Source: Lentimonas sp. CC4
GTDB lineage: Bacteria > Verrucomicrobiota > Verrucomicrobiia > Opitutales > Coraliomargaritaceae
Reading direction: 5' to 3'
DNA: 64,000 nt
Assembly: GCF_902728235.1 (NCBI RefSeq)
Contig: NZ_CACVBO010000002.1
Coordinates: 248,001 to 312,000 of the forward strand
Part shown: positions 8,591 through 16,732 of the stretch, in pieces
Numbering within the stretch: the stretch's first letter is position 1
How the letters are laid out: every line of letters starts with the position of its first letter
Translations under genes and position numbers: made by a program
Notes under the pieces: generated by a model
What the model was told of the DNA's origin: nothing
What the model saw: only the letters and a program-made list of their open reading frames with translations
The model's database searches: none

Positions 8591-10384
8591 ATGATTAAAA
8601 ATACCTTTCGAATTGGTGCGGCTCTGTTGCTCGCCTGTGTCGCTTTATCATCAGCGTGTTCACTGGCGGCTGCAACCAAGCAACGGCCAAACATCGTCAT
8701 AGTCATTACGGATGACCAAGGGATGGGGGATTTGGCCTGTATGGGGAATCCCATTATCAAGACGCCCAATATTGATCGGTTCTATAACGAATCCGTGCGA
8801 TTGACTGATTTTCACGTGTCGACGACCTGCGCTCCGAGTCGCGGCTCTTTGATGACTGGGCGACACTGTAATCGGTTGAACGTGTTTCACACCATTAATG
8901 GGCGCTCACTGATGTTTGAAGATGAGGTCACGCTGCCTCAGGTATTAGCTCAGAATGGCTACACCAATGGCATGTTTGGCAAGTGGCACCTTGGTGACAA
9001 TTATCCGTTCCGCCCAATGGATCGCGGCTTTCATGAGGTCGTGCGTCATGGCGGTGGCGGCATCACGCAGGGACCGGATTACTGGGGGAATGATTATTTC
9101 GACGACACCTATTGGCACAATGGAGTCATGCAGCCTTACAAAGGCTATTGCACCGACGTCTTCTTTTCAGAGGCGCTGCAGTTTATCGAAGACAACCAAG
9201 AGCGCCCATTTTTCTGCTACATTTCAACCAATGCGCCGCACGCGCCTTACAACGTTCCAGAGGAGTATCTTAATCTGTATAAGGATGTGCCGGACTTACC
9301 TGAGCGGTTTCAACGGTTCTATGGGATGATCACCAACATTGATGACAACTTTAAGTTGCTGAGCGACAAGCTCGATGCCTTGGGGTTAACCGATAATACG
9401 ATTGTGATTTTCATGACCGATAACGGCACCGCCGGCGGCAATAAGATCTATGATGCGGGGCTGAAGGGTTCCAAGGGCAGTGAATACGAAGGCGGGCACC
9501 GTGTGCCATTTTTCATTCGTTGGCCTGATGGTCAGCTGACCGGAGGCAAGGACATTGATCAACTGCTCGCGCATTACGATGTGCTGCCCACCTTTGTGGA
9601 GTTGCTCGGCCTCGATTTCGAACCCGTGAAACCTTTGGATGGTATTAGCTTTAAACCGCTGCTGACTGAAGCTGATCCAGAATGGCCCAATCGTATTCTT
9701 TATATGGATACGCAGCGGCTGCAGAATTTAGTCAAGTATCGTAAGTATACCGTGATGGATCAGGATTGGCGTTTGGTAAATGGCACACAGCTCTATGATA
9801 TGAGCGAGGATCGTGGCCAGACAAACAACGTCTTTGATCAGTATCCTGAGGTAGCTGCGCGCTTGGCTGAAGGCTATGAGCGCTGGTGGGGCTCTTTCAA
9901 GGAGGAGGGCGTCAACGAACGCTACGCGTATATCAAAGTCGGATCCCCGCATGAGAACCCTAGCCGTATTTCTGCGCACGATATGTTAACTGGTAAGCAT
10001 GGGCAGTCATGGCATCAGATCGGAGCCGCGACCGGCGCTCAGGCAAGCGGACGCTGGAAAATCGAGTTTGTAGAGGACGGCGAATATACGATTACTTTGC
10101 GCCGCTTTCCTCGCGAGAGTGGGCTGGCGATCAATGCCACTTTTCCCGCGCAGAAGCGGACCATTGAACTGGATCGGATTGCCCCTGCGAGTGTGAAGTC
10201 GGACTTTACCTCAGCTTACCTGTATGTGGCGAACGTCGTGGAAACCGCGCAGATCAAAGCGGAACAAGATGAGGTGACTTTCAAGGCGACGATCCCTGCG
10301 GGGAAATACGATATGGAAGCGCAACTCATTGACAGCGAGCGACGGATACATCCCGCGTATTATGTTTATATCGAAAAGCACTAG
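8591..10384 (+). CDS. S1-family sulfatase with C-terminal accessory domain
   Basis: 597 residues. The signal peptide (SACSLAAAT, about 28) could be lipoprotein-like, because Cys23 lies in a possible lipobox. ITDDQGMGDL, the formylglycine motif CAPSR (Cys near 80), GKWHLGDN, TNAPHAPY and MTDNGT are all present. After the catalytic part (to about 460) a beta-rich tail of about 130 residues (GEYTITLRRFPRE ... FKATIPAGKYDMEAQL) resembles a carbohydrate- or surface-associated sandwich. It starts 20 bases after the previous stop. Confidence 0.92.
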   Translation: MIKNTFRIGAALLLACVALSSACSLAAATKQRPNIVIVITDDQGMGDLACMGNPIIKTPNIDRFYNESVRLTDFHVSTTCAPSRGSLMTGRHCNRLNVFHTINGRSLMFEDEVTLPQVLAQNGYTNGMFGKWHLGDNYPFRPMDRGFHEVVRHGGGGITQGPDYWGNDYFDDTYWHNGVMQPYKGYCTDVFFSEALQFIEDNQERPFFCYISTNAPHAPYNVPEEYLNLYKDVPDLPERFQRFYGMITNIDDNFKLLSDKLDALGLTDNTIVIFMTDNGTAGGNKIYDAGLKGSKGSEYEGGHRVPFFIRWPDGQLTGGKDIDQLLAHYDVLPTFVELLGLDFEPVKPLDGISFKPLLTEADPEWPNRILYMDTQRLQNLVKYRKYTVMDQDWRLVNGTQLYDMSEDRGQTNNVFDQYPEVAARLAEGYERWWGSFKEEGVNERYAYIKVGSPHENPSRISAHDMLTGKHGQSWHQIGAATGAQASGRWKIEFVEDGEYTITLRRFPRESGLAINATFPAQKRTIELDRIAPASVKSDFTSAYLYVANVVETAQIKAEQDEVTFKATIPAGKYDMEAQLIDSERRIHPAYYVYIEKH

Positions 10385-10648
10385 CAGCAATTCAGAGCGC
10401 GCCTCGTCTCTGCCTGAGGTAGGGGCTTTGCTTTGCGAAGACCGCGCAAAGGCCTTAAGGTTATGGAGTTTTGCAACGTTTGCTGCCTTCGCGGTTCGCG
10501 CCATTCGACAAGCTCATGGTCAGGAGGCCAGCACGACCCCTGCGCACATTTCTGGACCATTAAGAATCACTATTCCTGATAAGCGGCAGTATGCCTCTCC
10601 AATCTCACCCGCAGGGTCTCTAGCGTGCTTGTTAGACCAATCAATATT

Positions 10649-12487
10649 ATGAGAATTCAACGAACATTTTTAATACTGTTGGGCTGTGCCTCGCTTGCAA
10701 CGGGACACGCGGCCGGTAAACCTTCAACGATTGATTATGTCACCAAGACTGGCGGCAAAGTTGATTTCGGAAAGACCGATGTCTCCGCCTATACGCCTGA
10801 GGTGCGGGTGAATATGGAGCAGCTGTATCAAGATAAGTTCGGCTTGTTTGTCCACTTCGGCCCGTATGCTCAATTAGGCGGTGTTTGGGACGGTGAAGAA
10901 GTCTCGGCCGAGTGGATTATGCGTCGCGGCGAGATTCCAATCAAAGATTACGAGGAGCAGGCGTCAGGTCTGTTTAAGCCCGATCAATTCGATGCAGGGG
11001 AGTGGGTCGATATTGCTGAGCAGGCAGGCATGAAGTTCATCGTCGTCACAGCGAAGCATCACGATGGATTTGCGATGTATGATTCCGCGAACCCATACAA
11101 CATCGTGGACTTTGCAGGGTTTGACCGCGACCTGCTCAAGGAGCTGTCGGTTGAGTGTGCCGAGCGGGACATGAACCTTGGGTTCTACTACTCGCAAAGC
11201 CAGGATTGGCATGAGTCCGGTGCCTTTGGTAATAGCTGGGATTTTGAGGATATATTCAAGCCGCAGGCTCAGTTTGACGCATATTTTGAGGAGAAAGCGG
11301 TGGCTCAGGTTGAAGAGCTCACGAAGAACTACGGCGACATTTTCATGGTTTGGTTCGATACGCCCATGCAGATGGATGATGCCAAATGTCAGCAGATGAT
11401 GGACATCGTTCGCAAGAATCAACCCGGCGCATTAGTGAACTCGAGGTTGGGGCAGGGCTATGGTCATTTCGATGTATCGCTCGACAATGGAACCACTCCA
11501 AGTGTCAGCACTGCGACATGGTTGCCGGATTTGAAGGTGCCATGGCAAACGCACGAATCCGTGACTGAGCGCGGTTGGGGCTACACCACCTATGGCGGCG
11601 AGACTGATCGTTCCGAGGACTATACCGATTTCGTCTACAGTCTTAGCAGAATTGTATGCTATGGTGGCGTCTACCTGCTCAACGTTGCCCCGCGCCCGGA
11701 TGGCACGATCCCGGAATCTCAGGTGAATAGCCTGCGAGCGATTGGAGAGTGGTTGGAAGTCAATGGAGAGGCGATTTATGGAGCGGATCCGAGTCCGCTT
11801 ATATTCCCGCCGTTTGCGATCACCAGCAAACCTGGGAAGTTATATCTGCACCTCAAGGAGTTGGATCAAACACAGGTGATACTGGATGGTATTCTTTCTA
11901 AAGTCACGAATGCTTATTGTCTCGCGGACTCCACACAGCAATCGTTGGAAGTGCAGCAGAAAGGCGCTCACCTGAGTGTCAGTATTCCCGAGGAGCACCG
12001 CCAGCCACGCATTACCGTGGTCGTCCTAGAGATGGAGGATGAAGTGGCTCGCGTGGTGGACGAAACCATTCAACAGGCACCGAATGGAGCAATTTCGCTG
12101 CCGGTATCTCAGTGCGAATTCGCGATACGTCGTATCAGTTACGACTATGAGCATGAGGTCACTCATCGCTGGGGAGAAAATCCCAAACAAGGCTTGATTT
12201 GGACGGTCAACGTGACCGAGCCAGGCGAGTTCACGATCTTCAGTGAAGACTCAAGCGACAATAAGTTTGTGTATGAATTGATGACTGAAAGCGATCAACA
12301 GCAGCTCAATGCTAAGGGCGACGTCGGCACTCTAACGAAGAAACAGCATCCGGACACCATCCGTATCGACCAGGGGGGTATCCAGCAGATCATGGTCTAT
12401 CCCACGAAGGTGATCAGTATGAGCAGTGGATTTGAGTTCAAGGGCTTGGAGTTGGTGCCTGTGGAGGGATCCAGCGAACGCGATTGA
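10649..12487 (+). CDS. Alpha-L-fucosidase, GH29
   Basis: 612 residues from the ATG at 10649. The frame is open to a GTG at 10625, but only the later start gives a clean signal peptide (MRIQRTFLILLGCASLATG). The GH29 pattern is clear: DKFGLFVHFGPY, VVTAKHHDGFAMYDS, LGFYYSQSQDW, and DIFMVWFDT with the probable nucleophile Asp near residue 237. These are retaining exo-fucosidases that release alpha-L-fucose from oligosaccharides. A C-terminal beta domain (from about 380) is longer than in minimal members. Of the four GH29 proteins here, this is the longest. It is 264 bases after the previous gene, with no obvious promoter. Confidence 0.93.
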   Translation: MRIQRTFLILLGCASLATGHAAGKPSTIDYVTKTGGKVDFGKTDVSAYTPEVRVNMEQLYQDKFGLFVHFGPYAQLGGVWDGEEVSAEWIMRRGEIPIKDYEEQASGLFKPDQFDAGEWVDIAEQAGMKFIVVTAKHHDGFAMYDSANPYNIVDFAGFDRDLLKELSVECAERDMNLGFYYSQSQDWHESGAFGNSWDFEDIFKPQAQFDAYFEEKAVAQVEELTKNYGDIFMVWFDTPMQMDDAKCQQMMDIVRKNQPGALVNSRLGQGYGHFDVSLDNGTTPSVSTATWLPDLKVPWQTHESVTERGWGYTTYGGETDRSEDYTDFVYSLSRIVCYGGVYLLNVAPRPDGTIPESQVNSLRAIGEWLEVNGEAIYGADPSPLIFPPFAITSKPGKLYLHLKELDQTQVILDGILSKVTNAYCLADSTQQSLEVQQKGAHLSVSIPEEHRQPRITVVVLEMEDEVARVVDETIQQAPNGAISLPVSQCEFAIRRISYDYEHEVTHRWGENPKQGLIWTVNVTEPGEFTIFSEDSSDNKFVYELMTESDQQQLNAKGDVGTLTKKQHPDTIRIDQGGIQQIMVYPTKVISMSSGFEFKGLELVPVEGSSERD

Positions 12488-12491
12488 TAGT

Positions 12492-14738
12492 ATGACTCTT
12501 AGCAATTTATTCAAACATGTGAGCTTCCCCATATCGATGGCGATGACGCTCTTTGCGGTGCACGCAACCGCTGCGACGGCACTCTATGTATCTGTAGACG
12601 CTGGCCCGCAGGCCGATGGTAGCCTTGCAAATCCCTATGCATCGCTACCCGATGCGGTCGACGCATTGAGAGCGTTGCGCCAAGCTGGGAATGTCGAGCC
12701 AGCGACGATCTACCTGCGCGAAGGGCGTCACCCATTGAAGCAAACCTTGGTTTTAGGAATGAAGGATGGCCGTCCGTCGACGTCGGAAGTCGTTGCCCAT
12801 GAACAATACGGTGCGGGTGCAATGACCGAGCCTGCCTATTTGACGATTGCGGCGTATCCCGGCGAGACGCCTGTGCTGAGTGCGGGTGTGCCGGTTGCGG
12901 GATGGACGCGATTAGAGACGGCACCGGATGGCCTTCCCGCGAATGCCGCTGGCAATGTGTGGGTGGCCGATATGCCCGAGGGACTCGAGCGATTTTATAC
13001 GCTATATGATGATCAGGGGCGTTTGAGTCGTGCGCGCGACAGCGGTTTTGCACCCACCAAAACTGGCGATAAGCGAACACTGCACTTTCCCTCTGGTTCG
13101 CTCAAAAATTGGGATAACTTACAGGATGTAGAGATCCAGGTCAGACCGTATCGCCCCTGGGTGATCAATATGCTCCCACTCGCTACGGTGGACGAAGCAA
13201 CAGGCGTGGCGAAGACGGCTGTATCCGCCACCTATGAAATGGGTGAACTGCCCGCCTGGGTGCACAACCCGACGGGATCGACTGTTTGGATTGAGAATGT
13301 GCTCGAAGCATTGGATGAGCCCGGGGAATGGGTGGTGAATACCAGCACGCGGAAAGTTTATTTGTGGCCCTCGGATCCCGCTGCCGATGGCTCGCCGCGT
13401 GGTATTCTGGCTCCGTCGACCAGTGAATTGATACGTGTCGAGGGAGTCATCGACTATGACGGGGCGCAGGACACACCCGTAGTCGGCATCGCCTTCACTG
13501 GGCTGACATTCACACATGCCGACCGTTGGGCATGGACGACGGATGATTCCCGTCTTGGTTGGGGATTGCAGCACGATTGGGAGATGTTTGACCGGCCAAC
13601 TGCAATGCTACGCTTTCGTGGTGCCGAAGCATGCCGCGTCACTCAATGCCGGTTTATTGATTCTGGTGGCACGGGGCTACGACTTGATCTGCATGCGCAG
13701 CGTAATCGGATTGAGGGCTGCGAATTCGCGAATCTGGGTGAAGCTGGAATTCTACTCGCGGGCTATGGACCTGGGACCAAGGACGTGAACCACCATAATG
13801 AGATTTTTAACAATCACATTCACCACTTCAGTCAGATCACCTGGCACTCACCTGGAATCTGGGCGTGGCAAAGCGGTCATAACCATATCGCTCATAATGA
13901 TATCCATCACAGCGGTTATACTGCAGTCATGATTACCAATCGGGTTGAGCCAGATCGACCTTTAACAGGGCAGGGCGGGCAGACGATTCGTCAGGATGAA
14001 ATCCCAGAGTCTGTCAAATCGAGTGTTGCTGAGACTTATGAAGATTGGAAAGTCCGTGAGCAGTATAATCATGCACGGCACAATCTGTTAGAATACAATG
14101 CAATCACACACTCCGTGCAATTGCTCTCCGATGGCAACGCGATCTATGTCTCCGGCGCTGGCACAGGAAACATCGTGCGCTATAATTATATTCACGACAA
14201 TTTAGAGCATTCACTGCCGGCTGCCATTCGTTGTGATGATGACCAACATGAGACGCTCATTTTCGGGAATGTAATCTATCACAACTACGGCTTCTCTGCT
14301 GCGATTGCGTCTAAAGGTGTGAACGACATTATTAATAATTTCATCGTGGCTCCATTAACTGCGCCTAAACGAGGCTATATCAGCTTTGAGTGGGTGCGCG
14401 TCACCGGATCAGAAGTGCGGCATAATATTGTGATGTCTCATGCCGAAGGCGGGAAAGTCTATGGAGAGTCTCCAATCGCAAGAACGGAGGATGGTGACCC
14501 CAAGGTCGAAGACACTGAGATGGATTCGAATCTCTATTTTCACCCAACAGATACGAAGTGGGTGGAGGCACATTTACTAAGAATGCAGGCAGTGGGCAAA
14601 GAGACGCACAGTGTGTTCGCTGATCCACTGTTCGTCGATCCCGCTGCGGGCGATTTTAGCTTTCAGCCTGGCAGTCCTGCACGACTTCTAGGAATCGAGC
14701 CTCTGAATGTCTCGCAAATGGGACGCATCCGTCCATAG
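12492..14738 (+). CDS. Right-handed beta-helix glycoside hydrolase, GH141-like
   Basis: 748 residues from the ATG at 12492, which follows the GH29 stop by 4 bases; an in-frame upstream start lies inside that gene. The signal peptide (SFPISMAMTLFAVHATAA) is followed by a parallel beta-helix: ALYVSVDAG...LREGRHPL, then the stacked coils FRGAEACRVTQCRFIDSGGTG, GCEFANLGEAGILLAGYG and HNHIAHNDIHHSGY. This layout is typical of GH141, a family with known alpha-L-fucosidase and xylanase members. The product at 42110-44314 is a clear paralogue. Its location beside GH29 suggests it cleaves fucosides or backbone linkages of the same polymer. Confidence 0.78.
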   Translation: MTLSNLFKHVSFPISMAMTLFAVHATAATALYVSVDAGPQADGSLANPYASLPDAVDALRALRQAGNVEPATIYLREGRHPLKQTLVLGMKDGRPSTSEVVAHEQYGAGAMTEPAYLTIAAYPGETPVLSAGVPVAGWTRLETAPDGLPANAAGNVWVADMPEGLERFYTLYDDQGRLSRARDSGFAPTKTGDKRTLHFPSGSLKNWDNLQDVEIQVRPYRPWVINMLPLATVDEATGVAKTAVSATYEMGELPAWVHNPTGSTVWIENVLEALDEPGEWVVNTSTRKVYLWPSDPAADGSPRGILAPSTSELIRVEGVIDYDGAQDTPVVGIAFTGLTFTHADRWAWTTDDSRLGWGLQHDWEMFDRPTAMLRFRGAEACRVTQCRFIDSGGTGLRLDLHAQRNRIEGCEFANLGEAGILLAGYGPGTKDVNHHNEIFNNHIHHFSQITWHSPGIWAWQSGHNHIAHNDIHHSGYTAVMITNRVEPDRPLTGQGGQTIRQDEIPESVKSSVAETYEDWKVREQYNHARHNLLEYNAITHSVQLLSDGNAIYVSGAGTGNIVRYNYIHDNLEHSLPAAIRCDDDQHETLIFGNVIYHNYGFSAAIASKGVNDIINNFIVAPLTAPKRGYISFEWVRVTGSEVRHNIVMSHAEGGKVYGESPIARTEDGDPKVEDTEMDSNLYFHPTDTKWVEAHLLRMQAVGKETHSVFADPLFVDPAAGDFSFQPGSPARLLGIEPLNVSQMGRIRP

Positions 14739-14795
14739 CGCTTTTTTACAACCTTTAATTTTACGGAAAACACCGATTCAATTAACTCAAACATC

Positions 14796-16172
14796 ATGAT
14801 TAAGAACTTAATAAAACTCGGCAGCATTTTGACTGCTGCTTCTCTGGCACTGGTTGCACATGCTGAACCTGAACAGCCTAACATCGTGGTAGTCATGGCC
14901 GATGACATGGGGTGGGGCGATTCTGGCACCTACGGGCATAAAGTCATCCAGTCGCCTAATCTGGACCGGATGGCTGCTGAGGGGGTTAAGTTCACGCAGG
15001 GGTATTCTGCGGCGGGTGTCTGCTCGCCTTCACGCTCAGCGATCTTGACTGGTCGCACACCTTATCGGAACGGGGTATGGCGTCACTTGTCTGGAATTCA
15101 TAAAGCGCACCTACGTGTGAGTGAAATTACGTATCCCGAACTACTCCGAGAGGTGGGCTATCAAACCTGTCACATCGGCAAATGGCATCTCTTGTCTCGG
15201 CAACAATTCGACAACCCTGAATTCCCTCAAGTAGGCGAGCAAGGCGGATACGATTACTGGTTTGCCACGCACAACAACGCGGATCCGAGCCACAAGAATC
15301 CAAAGAACTTCATCCGTAACGGCGAAGCCGTAGGTGAGTTGGAGGGTTACTCCGCACCATTGGTTGCGGATGAGACCATTCATTGGCTGAAAGAGGTTCG
15401 TGATCCTAAAAAGCCTTTCGTGCTGTCTGTCTGGTTCCACGAACCGCACAAGCCGATCGCGACGGACATTCAGTTTTCGTCGCTCTACCCGAACGAATCC
15501 AAACGCGATGCGACCTACTATGGAAACATTACACAGCTCGATTATGCGTTAGGTAAAATCATGGACACGCTCGAAGCAGAGGGATTGATGGAGAACACGC
15601 TGCTGATTTTCACATCCGACAACGGGCCGGTCGTGGGCTCTGGTGGCTATTCAGGCGGCTTGCGTGGTAATAAGCGTAACGATTTCGAGGGCGGCATTCG
15701 TGTGCCGTTCTTAGCCTGCTGGCCGGGGCATATTGAGCCGGGCACGGTGAATGACACGCCCGTCATCGGCACCGACATCTTTTCGACGGTCTTGGACATT
15801 GTAGATATTCAAGCGCCTCAGGATCGCACGATTGACGGCGTCAGTATGCTGCCTGTGTTTGCCGGAACGAAAACGACGCGTGACGTCCCCATGTTTTGGC
15901 GCACACACGTATCGTCGGCGCAAGATCGTGTGGCACTGCGCTACGGCGATTGGAAAATTGTAGCGAACGATACCATGACTGAGTTCATGCTCTTTAACGT
16001 GCAGGAGGACTGGCAGGAGAAAAACGATTTGGCCGCTACCATGCCTGAGAAATTGGACGAGATGAAAAAGCTAATTTTGAAGACTTGGGAGGATGTCAAA
16101 ACCGAAGGCCCGAACGAATGGTGGGAGTCTGAGAACAACAAGCCAGGGAAGGGCGCTACGCTTAACTATTAA
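14796..16172 (+). CDS. S1-family sulfatase (short form)
   Basis: 458 residues, the shortest sulfatase of the window. The signal peptide ends near VAHAE (24). MADDMGWGD, the formylglycine motif CSPSR (Cys near 76), GKWHLLS, WFHEPHKP, TSDNGPV and the loop EGGIRVPF are present, so all core motifs of a type I sulfatase are intact. The HEPHKP pattern recalls exo-acting sulfatases on charged saccharides. The gene ends 5 bases before an orphan PEP-CTERM tail frame. Confidence 0.92.
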   Translation: MIKNLIKLGSILTAASLALVAHAEPEQPNIVVVMADDMGWGDSGTYGHKVIQSPNLDRMAAEGVKFTQGYSAAGVCSPSRSAILTGRTPYRNGVWRHLSGIHKAHLRVSEITYPELLREVGYQTCHIGKWHLLSRQQFDNPEFPQVGEQGGYDYWFATHNNADPSHKNPKNFIRNGEAVGELEGYSAPLVADETIHWLKEVRDPKKPFVLSVWFHEPHKPIATDIQFSSLYPNESKRDATYYGNITQLDYALGKIMDTLEAEGLMENTLLIFTSDNGPVVGSGGYSGGLRGNKRNDFEGGIRVPFLACWPGHIEPGTVNDTPVIGTDIFSTVLDIVDIQAPQDRTIDGVSMLPVFAGTKTTRDVPMFWRTHVSSAQDRVALRYGDWKIVANDTMTEFMLFNVQEDWQEKNDLAATMPEKLDEMKKLILKTWEDVKTEGPNEWWESENNKPGKGATLNY

Positions 16173-16176
16173 TAGT

Positions 16177-16311
16177 ATGGTCGCAGTCCCTGCAGTTATT
16201 CTGGATAGCGTAACTCTCAATGGAACAACCGCAGTCCCCGAGCTAGGCGCCTATGCACTGATCGTGGGTTGCTTCGGATTGGGCGCGGTGATGATGCGTC
16301 GTCGTCGGTAG
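16177..16311 (+). pseudogene. Orphan PEP-CTERM tail (remnant of a sorted protein)
   Basis: A 44-codon frame ends with a PEP-like box (VPELGAYA), a hydrophobic span (LIVGCFGLGAVM) and RRRR. This is the whole PEP-CTERM sorting signal without a passenger domain or signal peptide. It abuts the sulfatase stop and is followed by its own terminator. The likely reading is a gene whose body was deleted when the sulfatase region was rearranged. Confidence 0.65.
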
Positions 16312-16345
16312 TAGTTGTTCGATCCTAGTTCAATACATTTTCAAA

Positions 16346-16376
16346 AGGCCCTCGGTGATTCCTGAGGGCTTTTTTG
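16346..16376 (+). terminator. Rho-independent terminator
   Basis: The stem GCCCTCGG / CCTGAGGGC has a 5-base loop and is followed by six T (16370-16375). It closes the block that starts at dyad promoter 1. Confidence 0.85.
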
Positions 16377-16423
16377 TAGCCTGTAGGGATCGTATTCTTC
16401 GGGGAATTACAGTATTTTCGATT

Positions 16424-16470
16424 TATCCCAACATATTGGGATACCTCGTATTACTACTATTAGGTAGTAT
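16424..16470 (+). promoter_or_regulatory. Dyad promoter 2: TATCCC-N8-GGGATA, 21 bases, TAGTAT
   Basis: Perfect dyad at 16424-16443 and a -10-like TAGTAT at 16465-16470. The leader to the ATG at 16733 is about 256 bases. No gene was found in 16312-16732; this promoter and the terminator are its only contents. Confidence 0.7.
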
Positions 16471-16732
16471 GCGAGCGTTGTTCCATGATCGAAACTTTTC
16501 ACTACTGTGGCCTTTTTGTTTGGATTCAATACAAATAATAAAAGCACATAAATATTTAATAAATGATACTATTACTCGCTGCTGCTGCATCGATCGCGAG
16601 TGTTCTAGACGTTGTAATGCTGGGCCACTGTAAGTCTATTCTCCCTTTTTATGAACGGGGGCATCGTGACGGACGGCTCTTCATTTCAACGTCAATTCAA
16701 GCTCAGAGACGTCTTTCAAATATACAGTAAAC

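Noticed and set aside
10385-10648. Gene remnant or dyad promoter before the first GH29 gene
   Set aside because: No frame matched a known protein of the window and no TATC/GATA dyad with the right spacing was seen.
16355-16633. Small gene of 92 codons
   Set aside because: It overlaps a terminator and dyad promoter 2, and its product has no protein-like pattern.
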